DNA of 25,625 bases from a virus. The notes beneath the pieces were generated by a model that was given only the letters and a program-made list of their open reading frames with translations, made no database searches and was not told the origin of the DNA. The stretch lies in IMG/VR virus record IMGVR_UViG_3300022689_000407, positions 1-25,625 of that record; one strand, written 5' to 3'. The position numbers and the translations under genes were made by a program. Each line of letters begins with the position of its first letter. Position 1 is the stretch's first letter. Positions 1 through 6,961 of this stretch are shown one piece after another.

Positions 1-3000
1 CTGCTGCGCCAACGCCGCCTGCGCTGCCGCACGGCCGACCTGTCCCGCCGCCTCCGTCTGACGGTGCGCGGCCTGCTCCGCCGCCGCCGCCTCCTGCCGC
101 TGCACCGCCGCGATGCGCTGACGCACTTGGGCCTGGCCGTCGCGCAGCCGCTCCAGGCGCCCTTCGAGGGAGGTGAAGTTTTCGATCTCGCGCGCCATCG
201 CCGCGCCAAACTCGGTGATTGCCTCGCGCGACAGGCCGGCCTCTTCGGCGACCTTGATCATTTCGTCTTTGATTTGAACCAGCGCCTCGAGGGGCGCGCC
301 CTCGAAGGTCGCCGCGCGCAGCTCCGTCATCAGCGCGCTCAGACGCCGGTTGGCCTCATTGGTGCCAACGAAGAACTCGTCCCAGATCGAAGTCGCTTCA
401 CCCCGCAGGTCATTGGCGATGTGGTTGAGCAGGTCGCGCGACGCCTGACGTGCCTCTTCGGTCTCCGCCAGTGCTTTGCGCAGCCGGTCGCGCTCCTGCG
501 AAGCCTCCGCCGCCGACAGCCCGTCGATCGCCTCGGCAAGGTCGCGCACGCTGCCGGCCGTGGCGGTCACCGTGTCGCGGTAGGCGGCATCGGCTTCGGC
601 CAGCGCGCGCTGCGCCTTCTCGGCCGCCGACAGCTTGTCGATCAGCAGCGCGTAGGCGGCCGCCGCGGCGGTCAGCCCGACCCCGATCGGGCCGCCCAGG
701 AAGTCCACGACCTCGCCGCCGGCGCGCCGGGCCAATCCGCGCACGCCGGTGCTGCGCCGCACCGCTTCCAGTTCACGCTGCTGGGTCTCGATCATCGCAT
801 CGAGATCGGCCATGCGCTCGCGCGCACGCGCCATCTGGCGAACCATGGCTTGGGGTTGGTCCGGCCGGCCAAGCCAACCCCGAACCATGGCGTCGCTGGC
901 CGGCCGTTGCCCCGCCTCGGCGTCGCGCACGGCTTCGGGCACCCGGCGCAGCACAGCGGTTGGTCTGGCCGCGCCATCGCCGGCGATCTGCGCGCGCTGG
1001 CGTGCCATTTCCAACGCCGCGCGCTCGATCTCGACCTGGCTCCGGATCGTTTGACCCAGGTCCTTCATCGCTACACTATTGGCGCGGACATTCTCGCGTG
1101 CCCGACGCTCCAAATCGAGGCGCTCGGTCACCGTCTGCCCGAGCTGCGCCCGCTGGCGCGCGACGCTTTCCTCCGCCAGGCGAGCGCGCTGGCGCGCCTT
1201 GGTCCGGGGTTGGCTTGGCCGGCCGGACCAACCCCAAGCCGTGACCGCGGCGTCCAGGTCAGCACTGGCGACCGGGCGCGCACCGCGCCGAAGAGCATCC
1301 TGAAAGGCCTCCGGCACGCGCACACCGGCCGCGGGCGTTCCGCGCTCTCCAGCCAGCGTCGCGCGCTGGCGGGCGATCAGCCAGGCTTGGCGCATTGCCT
1401 CCCGGCTCGACATGCGCGCCTGCTCGCCGCGCATCATCTCGGCCTCGAGGCGTTGATGCATCACGTCGGCATCGCGGCGTGCGGCGTCGCGCATCCGCTC
1501 CTGCTCGGCCAAATCCGCAGCGAGCCGCTGCGATCGTTCGTCCGCCTCGATGCGCTGGCGCAGCTGGCGTTGTACGGCGTCGTAGCCGGTCGCCTGCTTC
1601 TGGAGCGGACCGAAGTCAACGTCCGGCCCCGCCTGCCGCGCCCGCTCCACCGCCCGCCGCCGCTCGGCCGCTTCGTTCTGTTCGATGCGCGTGCGGGCGC
1701 GCGCTTCCGTCAAGGCCCGTGCGGCTCGATCTCGCTCGGCGCGCAGAGCCGCCAAATCGGCCGCCCGCTGTCGGCGATCGGCGGCCTCAGACTGCAGCCG
1801 CTCGCGCACGCCGCCGACCCGCTCGCCGACCACCCGCCCACCGGCGCGCATGGTCCGGGGTTGGCTTGGCCGGCCGGACCAACCCCAAGCCACGGTGCGG
1901 GCGGCCAGCACGGTGCCGACCACGGCGGCCCCGGTGGCGATGGTCCGGGGTTGGCTTGGCCGGCCGGACCAACCCCAAGCCATGCTGTCGACAACGGCGT
2001 TGGTGTCGGCCAGGAGGGACCGCATCTCGCCGACGGCGTCCTTGAGTACCGGCAACAGCCGGTCGGTGATCTCGAGGCCGATATCGCCGAAGGCATTGGA
2101 CAGCAGCTTGGCTTGCGTCGACAACGCCTCGCTGAAGATCGCGAACTCGCGATCGAGCGCGCCGTGGTCCGGGGTTGGCTTGGCCGGCCGGACTAACCCC
2201 AAGCCGTGGTCGCGGCCGACCTCGAACGCCTCGAGCAGCTTCTCGTAATTGGCGGCGTACGATGGCAGCGTCCGTGCCAGTTCCTGCCCACGCAGCTCCA
2301 GCGTGTACAAGACCGCGCCGGCATCGTCGCCCACAGCGCGCAGCCGCTCCAGGAACTCCTTGGCCGCCGCCGTCGGATCGGCGCGGGCAAACGCCTTCAG
2401 CTCGGCCTGGCTGCGCTCCATGAAGGCGGCGGTCGCCTCGATCGGTTCGACCAGGGCCTGGTACAGCCGGCCCACAGATGTCCCGGCCAGCTCCGGATGC
2501 ACGCCGAGCGAGCGCGTGAAGGCCCCCCAGACGGCCGCGACCTCGCTGGTCACGCCCTGAAACCGAGCCAGATTCTGCGCGACATTGACCGTGTTGTTCG
2601 CGATCTCGCTCTCGAGGGCTTCAAAAGAGTTTCCCAGCGCCGTGATCGAACCGGCCAGGTTGTGGACGCCGGAATAATCTTCCTTCGACAGTGACAGGAT
2701 GCGACCCAACGCCCTTGCAGCTTCATCGCCGCGCAAGTCGGATGTCGTCTCCAGCTTGGCGATGGTCTCGACGAAGCTCTCCAGGTCTTGCCGTGAGCGC
2801 ACGCCAACGGTGCCGGCCGCCTGCGCGATCTCCGCCAGAGCCCGGGCAGACGTCGGGAGATCCGTCTTGGCACGGGCCCGCAGCGTCTCGCCGAGCCGGT
2901 GCATCGACGCCTCGGTGGCATCGGTGGTCTTGCGCACGCCGATCATGGCGCGCTCGAAGTCTGCGCCGGCCGTGATGAAACTGCGGATACCACCGAACGC

Positions 3001-3324
3001 TTGATCCGCGGCGATCGCACCCGCACCGAAGGCGAGCGCCTGCCGGATGCGCCGGCCGGTGCCCTCGAGCTCGGTTGCCGCCTTGTCGGCGTCGCCGCGC
3101 AGGTCCTTGAGCGCCTTGCCGGCCTCACCGGCACCGGCCTTGACGGCGCGGCTGGCCTCGGCGCCGGCTTCGCCGATCGTCCCGAGCGCGCCCGAGGCCT
3201 GGCGCGCAGTATTCTGCACATTGGTGCGCAGCTGGTCGGTGGCGTCGCCAATGGAGAGGATCGACGCGCGCGCCTGGCCCGCGCCTTCCACCTCCACCTT
3301 GACGAAGACCCGGTATTCGGCCAC
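1..3324 (-). CDS. Tail tape measure protein, 3' end outside window (partial)
   Basis: The reading frame is open from a GTG at 3324 to the window edge (1108 codons, no stop). GGGAG lies 6 nt before the GTG; another in-frame GTG lies shortly upstream. The N-terminus is AEYRVFVKVEVEGAGQ, followed by Ala/Gln/Arg/Glu-rich helical and coiled-coil sequence typical of tape measure proteins, which set tail length and assist DNA ejection. An early stretch (about residues 100-330, with GIRSFITAGADFERAMIGVRKTT) matches the tape-measure core style of phage-related minor tail proteins. A hydrophobic segment with GGPIGVGLTAAAAAYALLI lies near residue 880. It follows the tail chaperone genes, as expected. 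Five 14-residue insertions encoded by family A palindromes lie near residues 373, 448, 478, 695 and 813. A long opposite-strand open frame here is a high-GC shadow. Confidence 0.9.
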   Translation of the reverse strand, partial: MAEYRVFVKVEVEGAGQARASILSIGDATDQLRTNVQNTARQASGALGTIGEAGAEASRAVKAGAGEAGKALKDLRGDADKAATELEGTGRRIRQALAFGAGAIAADQAFGGIRSFITAGADFERAMIGVRKTTDATEASMHRLGETLRARAKTDLPTSARALAEIAQAAGTVGVRSRQDLESFVETIAKLETTSDLRGDEAARALGRILSLSKEDYSGVHNLAGSITALGNSFEALESEIANNTVNVAQNLARFQGVTSEVAAVWGAFTRSLGVHPELAGTSVGRLYQALVEPIEATAAFMERSQAELKAFARADPTAAAKEFLERLRAVGDDAGAVLYTLELRGQELARTLPSYAANYEKLLEAFEVGRDHGLGLVRPAKPTPDHGALDREFAIFSEALSTQAKLLSNAFGDIGLEITDRLLPVLKDAVGEMRSLLADTNAVVDSMAWGWSGRPSQPRTIATGAAVVGTVLAARTVAWGWSGRPSQPRTMRAGGRVVGERVGGVRERLQSEAADRRQRAADLAALRAERDRAARALTEARARTRIEQNEAAERRRAVERARQAGPDVDFGPLQKQATGYDAVQRQLRQRIEADERSQRLAADLAEQERMRDAARRDADVMHQRLEAEMMRGEQARMSSREAMRQAWLIARQRATLAGERGTPAAGVRVPEAFQDALRRGARPVASADLDAAVTAWGWSGRPSQPRTKARQRARLAEESVARQRAQLGQTVTERLDLERRARENVRANSVAMKDLGQTIRSQVEIERAALEMARQRAQIAGDGAARPTAVLRRVPEAVRDAEAGQRPASDAMVRGWLGRPDQPQAMVRQMARARERMADLDAMIETQQRELEAVRRSTGVRGLARRAGGEVVDFLGGPIGVGLTAAAAAYALLIDKLSAAEKAQRALAEADAAYRDTVTATAGSVRDLAEAIDGLSAAEASQERDRLRKALAETEEARQASRDLLNHIANDLRGEATSIWDEFFVGTNEANRRLSALMTELRAATFEGAPLEALVQIKDEMIKVAEEAGLSREAITEFGAAMAREIENFTSLEGRLERLRDGQAQVRQRIAAVQRQEAAAAEQAAHRQTEAAGQVGRAAAQAALAQQ
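847..886 (-). repeat. Family A palindromic element, copy 1 (in tape measure gene)
   Basis: A 40-bp copy, inverted relative to the other four in this gene. The 10-mer CGAACCATGG occurs at 839-848 and again at 881-890, 42 bp apart, so the insertion looks like a 42-bp addition with a duplicated target. On the coding strand it is read as GWLGRPDQPQ, with MVR present on both sides. The gene frame is preserved. Confidence 0.9.
1201..1240 (+). repeat. Family A palindromic element, copy 2 (in tape measure gene)
   Basis: A 40-bp copy starting GGTCCGGGGTTGG and ending CCAACCCCAAGCC. On the coding (minus) strand it is read as AWGWSGRPSQPRT, between AAVT and KARQRA. No clear target duplication is visible beyond a repeated Thr codon. 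Frame is preserved. Confidence 0.9.
1852..1891 (+). repeat. Family A palindromic element, copy 3 (in tape measure gene)
   Basis: A copy identical to the consensus over 40 bp. On the coding strand it is read as AWGWSGRPSQPRT between ARTV and MRAGG. Flanks CATGGT and CACGGT lie 42 bp apart, a partial match that could be a target duplication. It is only 50 bp from copy 4. Confidence 0.9.
1942..1981 (+). repeat. Family A palindromic element, copy 4 (in tape measure gene)
   Basis: A copy identical to copy 3 over 40 bp, in the same orientation and translated frame (AWGWSGRPSQPRT), between VDSM and IATGAA. The near identity of neighbouring copies suggests recent spread. Confidence 0.9.
2166..2205 (+). 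repeat. Family A palindromic element, copy 5 (in tape measure gene)
   Basis: A copy with one change (GACTAACC for GACCAACC). The 9-mer GCCGTGGTC is found at 2161-2169 and again at 2203-2211, 42 bp apart. On the coding strand this copy is read in a third frame as GLGLVRPAKPTPD with DHG on both sides. The single base change gives TTA for TTG (silent Leu) in the frame used, although it would create TAG in another frame. Confidence 0.9.
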
Positions 3325-3342
3325 CGAAAGCTCCCGATCCAC

Positions 3343-3561
3343 TGGGCGCGCGTGCATCTTGCACGCGCCTCTTCATCGTTAGTGCGACCAAGATGGTCGC
3401 GCTCCCAATCCCCGCGCCGCCGGGACCAACCCCAAGCTTGGGAGCGCGTGCATCTTGCACGCGCCTCTTCATCGTTAGTGCGACCAAGATGGTCGCGCTC
3501 CCAATCCCCGCGCCGGCCGGACCAACCCCAAGCTTGGGAGCGCGTGCATCTTGCACGCGCC
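3343..3561. repeat. Tandem 96-bp composite repeat between tape measure and tail chaperone genes
   Basis: This gene-free stretch holds two tandem copies of a 96-bp unit (3370-3465 and 3466-3561), preceded by a further family B hairpin at 3346-3369. Each unit joins a hairpin GCGACCAAGATGGTCGC, a CTCCCAATCCCC box, the right half of a family A element (GGACCAACCCCAAGC) and a family B hairpin with core GCGCGTGCATCTTGCACGCG. The units differ mainly at GCCGCCGGG versus GCCGGCCGG. It starts immediately after the TAG of the chaperone extension. Confidence 0.88.
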
Positions 3562-3821
3562 TATCCGCCTACGGCCCCGCCACCATCGGCGTCCTCGCTT
3601 TCGTCCAGGGCCTGGTCCTTCAGCCCCTCGATCAGGCCGGCCTCGATCGCCGGCAAGAACGTCGCCACCGCGCGCTCATCCAGCCCGCGGGCCCGCGCCA
3701 AGGCGAGCACGCCGGCCGCATCAAAGCCGATCACGTGGCCAGACGGGGCGATCCTCAATTGCGCGCCGCCGGCCTGGGCCGCCTCCCAGGCCTCTAGTCC
3801 TGCGACGCTTTGCGGCCGATC
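3561..3821 (-). CDS. Tail assembly chaperone -1 frameshift extension (T-like, DUF1799-like)
   Basis: This open frame continues past the end of the upstream chaperone in the -1 frame and encodes DRPQSVAGLEAWEAAQ, then QLRIAPSGHVIGFDAA, then LARARGLDERAVATFLPAIEAGLIEGLKDQALDE, ending at TAG 3563-3561. The order 'W..A', 'R..P.GHVIGFD', and a C-terminal Glu-rich helix is like the DUF1799 proteins found beside tail chaperones in Mu-like and lambda-like phages. No ATG, and no GTG or TTG with a ribosome site, begins this frame near its start. It therefore is most simply made by -1 slippage at GAAAAAG (3827-3821), giving a fusion of about 246 residues. The DUF assignment is from memory and moderate. 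Confidence 0.65.
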   Translation of the reverse strand, partial: DRPQSVAGLEAWEAAQAGGAQLRIAPSGHVIGFDAAGVLALARARGLDERAVATFLPAIEAGLIEGLKDQALDESEDADGGGAVGG

Positions 3822-4300
3822 TTTTTCATAGGGGCACCGTCCTCGACAGTCGGCGCCGCTGGCGCGGCACTGTCGGCAATACTCGGCGCCGCCGCCATAG
3901 TGCCATCGGGCGCGGCGCCGGAGCCTTCCCCCTCGGCGGCCTGGAGAGCCTGCCCGTCGAAGGCCGGGTTGACGTACCTGGCAAGGAACGCGCGGCACGC
4001 CGGGTAGTGATCGATCAGGGCGCCGACATGCACCGCGTCGACCGGGGCCGGCTTGCCGTCCGGGCCGACCACGCCGGTCCAGGCCAGGATGGCCGCGCCC
4101 GCCACCGCCTTGGCCATGCGCACTTCGCGCGTGGCCGCGACCTCCGGGATTTCCCCGGCCGCCCCATCGCCGGTCTCGGCGTCGCGCAGGGCCATCAGGC
4201 CCGTCTGCACGATGGTCGAAGAGGGCGGCCGGACCTGCACCGAGACGCCGGGCAGCAGTTCGATCCAGCGCGGCTGCGGGTTCAAGTCGAGTTTCAGCAT
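3794..4300 (-). CDS. Tail assembly chaperone (G-like), 168 aa
   Basis: It starts MLKLDLNPQPRWIELLPGVSVQV at ATG 4300, with GAGG 8 nt upstream. The N-terminal part (LLPGVSVQVRPPSSTIVQTGLMALRDAET) has the look of phage tail assembly chaperone / Mu-like tail proteins, which coat the tape measure during tail building. The C-terminal 45 residues are Ala/Pro/Glu-rich and end APMKKIGRKASQD. It sits between the tail tube gene and tape measure, the standard place for the G/GT pair. The run AAA AAG near its 3' end is a likely -1 slippage point. The next gene upstream ends 10 nt away. Confidence 0.75.
   Translation of the reverse strand: MLKLDLNPQPRWIELLPGVSVQVRPPSSTIVQTGLMALRDAETGDGAAGEIPEVAATREVRMAKAVAGAAILAWTGVVGPDGKPAPVDAVHVGALIDHYPACRAFLARYVNPAFDGQALQAAEGEGSGAAPDGTMAAAPSIADSAAPAAPTVEDGAPMKKIGRKASQD
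3821..3827 (-). promoter_or_regulatory. Candidate -1 ribosomal frameshift site (GAAAAAG)
   Basis: In the zero frame the codons are ATG AAA AAG ATC; slipping back one base continues as GAT CGG CCG in the open -1 frame. The zero-frame stop TAG is at 3796-3794, so the overlap is short. The heptamer is not an ideal X XXY YYZ motif because the first base is G and not A. The inference rests on heptamer, position and gene order together. Confidence 0.5.
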
Positions 4301-4310
4301 TGTTGGGTCC

Positions 4311-5249
4311 TCACGCGTAGGCGGCAACATCGTTGTAGAGCGCGACCGTCAAGGCCTCGCCGGCGTCCGGCTTGGCGATCTGGAAATCATGGGTGACCTG
4401 GACGCCGGCCGGGCCCTGGATGTTCCGCCGGCCGCGGCCGAGATGGACCTCGGGGATCGTGATCAGGAGCTGTTTGTCGGCATCGATCACCCAGCCCAGG
4501 GCCAGCGACACCGGCGTGTCGGCCACCGCCAGATCGTGCAGGACCGTGTCGGCGAAGCGGGCGGTCAAGCTGCCGGTGGCGGTCAGATTGCCGAGATCGA
4601 CGCCGTCGATCAGGCCGTCGGCACGGATCACGCGCGCCGGATCGACATTGTTGTTGATGGTCATATCGACCGACACGATGTTGCCGAGCGGCGCGCCGCC
4701 GCGGTCGATCTTGCCCTGGAATTGATGAAACCGCTGGTAGCCCATATCGACCGGCGTACCGCCGGCCGACGTGTCCGCCGCCGTTTCGTTCTGTGCCGTC
4801 ACGGTCACCGTGGCCTGCGCCTGGCCGCTGGCCTGCCACTGCAGCTGCATCTGCGAGACGACACAGCCGACATTCATGAAATATTTCGGCACCAAGGTAT
4901 GCCCGATTTCGATCGCCAGGCTTGGCAGGGTATTCGCCGCGCCAACAAAGGTATGCAGATAGTCCGACGGGTTGGTCGTGACCGGAGCGCCGAGCAGTCC
5001 TTTCAGCCACCAGCCGATCAAGCGCAGATCGATCGGCACGGCGATGGTGCCGCTGGTCTCGATGACGTCACGCGCCGGGTCCGAGGGCTGCCGGAAGGTG
5101 CCGAGCACCTCGTCGGCGATCAGGTTTTGTTGTGCCCCGAGGTCCGACGTCAGAAACCGCATGGCGTTATAGTTGCCCGAAGGCGCCGTGCCGTACTCGG
5201 TCTCTTCCTTGAGCAGCATCTGCGCCGTGGCGCCGGTCGCCCGTCCCAT
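4311..5249 (-). CDS. Major tail tube protein-like, 312 aa
   Basis: It starts at ATG 5249 (MGRATGATAQMLLKEETEYG), with GGGAGGG just upstream and one base after the preceding stop. The protein begins with the pattern 'AQ.L...E..YGT', common in phage tail tube proteins of siphovirus and Mu-like siphovirus tails, and contains RFLTSDLGAQQNLIADEVLG and a beta-rich remainder such as ATGSLTARFADT and DKQLLITIPEVHLG. Tube proteins stack as hexameric rings around the tape measure. No separate sheath gene is visible nearby, which supports a non-contractile tail. An upstream in-frame ATG at 5315 would overlap the previous gene and is less likely. Confidence 0.75.
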   Translation of the reverse strand: MGRATGATAQMLLKEETEYGTAPSGNYNAMRFLTSDLGAQQNLIADEVLGTFRQPSDPARDVIETSGTIAVPIDLRLIGWWLKGLLGAPVTTNPSDYLHTFVGAANTLPSLAIEIGHTLVPKYFMNVGCVVSQMQLQWQASGQAQATVTVTAQNETAADTSAGGTPVDMGYQRFHQFQGKIDRGGAPLGNIVSVDMTINNNVDPARVIRADGLIDGVDLGNLTATGSLTARFADTVLHDLAVADTPVSLALGWVIDADKQLLITIPEVHLGRGRRNIQGPAGVQVTHDFQIAKPDAGEALTVALYNDVAAYA

Positions 5250-5250
5250 G

Positions 5251-5688
5251 TCAGCCCTCCCAATCCCAGTGGGTGCGAAAAACGATGTGGTCGAAGCCGG
5301 CACCGCCGCCGGCACCGGCGAACTTGCCCGAGACGAAATCCAACGGCCGGACCGTGGCGGCGTCCGGCGTCCAGCCGGCCAGGGCCGTCACAACAGCGCT
5401 GCGCAGTTGGGTCAGCGCGTCACGCACCGCGCCGCCGTGGCGGTCGCCGCCGTGACGCGCCACCACGATCACCGACACCGTGTCGGTCAGGTCCTGGACG
5501 TGGCTGCCGCCCATCACGTCGTCGGCCTTGGCTTCCCAGCCGAGCGAGACCACGAACGCCGCCGGCAGCCGCTGCGGCAGCACGCCCTTGTCGGTCAGCG
5601 ACGCAAACTCCAAGGCGTCGTGCACCGAACGCAAGGCGCTGACCTGCTCCGTCAGACGCGTCTGCACGGCGGCCGCCAGGTCGATCAT
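5251..5688 (-). CDS. Tail terminator / gp37-like connector protein, 145 aa
   Basis: MIDLAAAVQTRLTEQVSALRSV, a short helical start, is followed by an alpha/beta body (LPAAFVVSLGWEAKADD, TDTVSVIVVARHGGD, AVRDALTQLRSAVVTALAGW) like the small tail terminator or Mu gp37-type proteins that cap the tail tube or join it to the head. Its ATG overlaps the stop of the gpG-like gene by 4 bp (ATGA), so it is probably translationally coupled. The position between gpG and tail tube fits. The exact family is not certain. Confidence 0.65.
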   Translation of the reverse strand: MIDLAAAVQTRLTEQVSALRSVHDALEFASLTDKGVLPQRLPAAFVVSLGWEAKADDVMGGSHVQDLTDTVSVIVVARHGGDRHGGAVRDALTQLRSAVVTALAGWTPDAATVRPLDFVSGKFAGAGGGAGFDHIVFRTHWDWEG

Positions 5689-6176
5689 GGCGTGTCCCCC
5701 GTGCGCAGGTAGTGCACCAGCGTCTCGCGGATGCCGGCGACGTCGTCATCATCCAGACCGAGATAGGGCCGCGCCGGCATGGTCACTTTCTGGGTCACGA
5801 CCATCTCGCCGCTGGCGAGCCGGAACACCAACGCCCGCGCATGAACGGGGCGGATGACGCCGCCGAACTGGTGGATCGCCGAATAGATCAGATTCGAGCC
5901 GACGAAGACGACGTCGCGCCGGGCATCCACGGCCAGGCTGTTCTTGAGCGCCCCGGTGTCCTGCAGCGTCTTGCCGCCGGTGATTTGCGCACGCAGAGAC
6001 GGCGGCCACGGGTTGCCGTCCGGTCCGGCTTCGCGGTCGAAACGCAAGCGGGTGCCGGCCTCGATTGCTGCGCCGATGCTCTCCATCACCGGCGTCATGT
6101 CGTCGAGCCGGCGCGACAGCGCGGTCAGGAAATGGTCGAAGCGGCGCGTGTCCGCTGTGACGCGCAGCGCAACCAT
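5685..6176 (-). CDS. Virion morphogenesis protein (Mu gpG-like), 163 aa
   Basis: From ATG 6176: MVALRVTADTRRFDHFLTAL, then MESIGAAIEAGTRLRFDREAG, PDGNPWPPSLRAQITGGKTLQDTGALKNSL and IHQFGGVIRPVHARAL. The blocks 'F..E..PDG..W', 'L..TG.L..S' and 'IHQFGG' are hallmarks of the phage virion morphogenesis family (Mu gpG, P2 gpS), involved in tail completion and head-tail joining. Start and upstream stop overlap as TGATG. A longer reading of this frame reaching back to 6731 is a high-GC extension that runs over the DUF1320 gene and is rejected. Confidence 0.88.
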   Translation of the reverse strand: MVALRVTADTRRFDHFLTALSRRLDDMTPVMESIGAAIEAGTRLRFDREAGPDGNPWPPSLRAQITGGKTLQDTGALKNSLAVDARRDVVFVGSNLIYSAIHQFGGVIRPVHARALVFRLASGEMVVTQKVTMPARPYLGLDDDDVAGIRETLVHYLRTGDTP

Positions 6177-6607
6177 CACCAGCCATCCAGGCTGGTGCGG
6201 GTGAACACCCGCGCTGGACCGCTCGAGCGCACCGTGCCGCCCGTCGTCGGCGCGTCGGCGCCGGAGCTTGGCAGAGTGAGTTTCACGGTGCCCTTGGCCA
6301 CCATTTCCAGCCACCGGAGCTGGGCTTTGTGGTCTTCGGCGACCTTGTCGGGGACGTGCTCCACATGGAGCCGGTAATAGGCGATGATCGCCGTCGCGCC
6401 GCGCAGGGCCCGTGGCACCTGAACCAGCGGCAGGACATAGTCGGCCGCGGCCAGATAGGAGTCGACCACGGCGGTAGCGTCCTCGAGCGCCTGGTCGATG
6501 ATCGTCTGGTCGATCGCGCCCGTCGGCGTTTCGGCGCGGTCGGTCAACTCGACCAAGCGCTCGGTCGAGGCGAACTTCAGCAGATCGTCCAGGGTCGCGT
6601 AGGCCAT
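6176..6607 (-). CDS. DUF1320 family protein (Mu gp36-like), 143 aa
   Basis: MAYATLDDLLKFASTERLVELTDR, then a helical body AIDQTIIDQALEDATAVVDSYLAAADYVLPL, VPRALRGATAIIAYYRLHVEHVP. This is the typical order of DUF1320 proteins: an N-terminal 'Y.T.DDL', then 'ID......AL.DA...ID.YL' and a second 'L......IA.Y.L'. In Mu-like phages the gene follows the major head gene (after gp35) and is thought to act at the head-tail connector. It follows a 505-bp repeat-rich gap where gp35 would normally be. The ribosome site is weak. Confidence 0.88.
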   Translation of the reverse strand: MAYATLDDLLKFASTERLVELTDRAETPTGAIDQTIIDQALEDATAVVDSYLAAADYVLPLVQVPRALRGATAIIAYYRLHVEHVPDKVAEDHKAQLRWLEMVAKGTVKLTLPSSGADAPTTGGTVRSSGPARVFTRTSLDGW

Positions 6608-6647
6608 GGTGCAGCTCGCCAGAGTGACCGCTCTTCCGAGCGTCCTT

Positions 6648-6702
6648 AGTCCGGGGTTGGGCCAAGTTGTTGGAAGGGGGCCGGCCGGACCAACCCCAAG
6701 CC
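6648..6702 (+). repeat. Variant family A element with internal insertion
   Basis: Left part AGTCCGGGGTTGGGCC and right part GGCCGGACCAACCCC flank an extra segment (about 6664-6678) not found in other copies. It is fused directly to a family B hairpin on its right. Intergenic. Confidence 0.75.
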
Positions 6703-6775
6703 CGGGAGCGCGTGCATCTTACACGCGCCATTGCTTGCCGATGTGCGGGCTGGAAGCCCGCGTGATTGAATTGGC

Positions 6776-6961
6776 CCGGTGATGTCGCTCACCGGAAAGC
6801 GCCGATTTAACGCTTCGGTCAGCGCGCTGCGCAGGGCGTGGCGCAACGACACAAGCGGTTCCTTCAGTTTTTGTGTGGTTCTGTTTGCCCCGCTCAAAGT
6901 CACCTATAACCACCTCGGACGGCCGCACGGCCGAAACGGGTCCGGTGATATCGCTCACCGG
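6776..6961. repeat. Pair of CCGGTGA...TCACCGG hairpin repeats
   Basis: The 20-mer at 6776-6795 and the one at 6942-6961 differ at one base; each has inverted arms CCGGTGA / TCACCGG and is followed by AAAGCG. Between them is AT-richer DNA (about 6850-6910). They look like a repeated genomic hairpin unit and not phage coding DNA. Confidence 0.75.

Noticed and set aside
64-2196. 710-codon open frame on the plus strand
   Set aside because: It is antisense to the tape measure gene; its sequence is Arg/Gly/Leu/Pro-rich without domains. High GC and the stop-free family A copies keep it open.
3125-3556. Minus-strand frame with repeated VQDARAPKLGVGP peptides
   Set aside because: It is a translation of the tandem composite repeat running into the tape measure gene in a wrong frame.
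5685-6731. Long 348-codon version of the gpG-like gene
   Set aside because: The upstream half runs through the DUF1320 gene in the wrong frame; the gpG-like homology begins at ATG 6176.
6646-6958. Two short minus-strand frames (85 and 79 aa) as gp35 candidates
   Set aside because: Both consist mainly of translated repeats (VSDITGP twice, ACKMHALP, GLGLVRP) and overlap each other.
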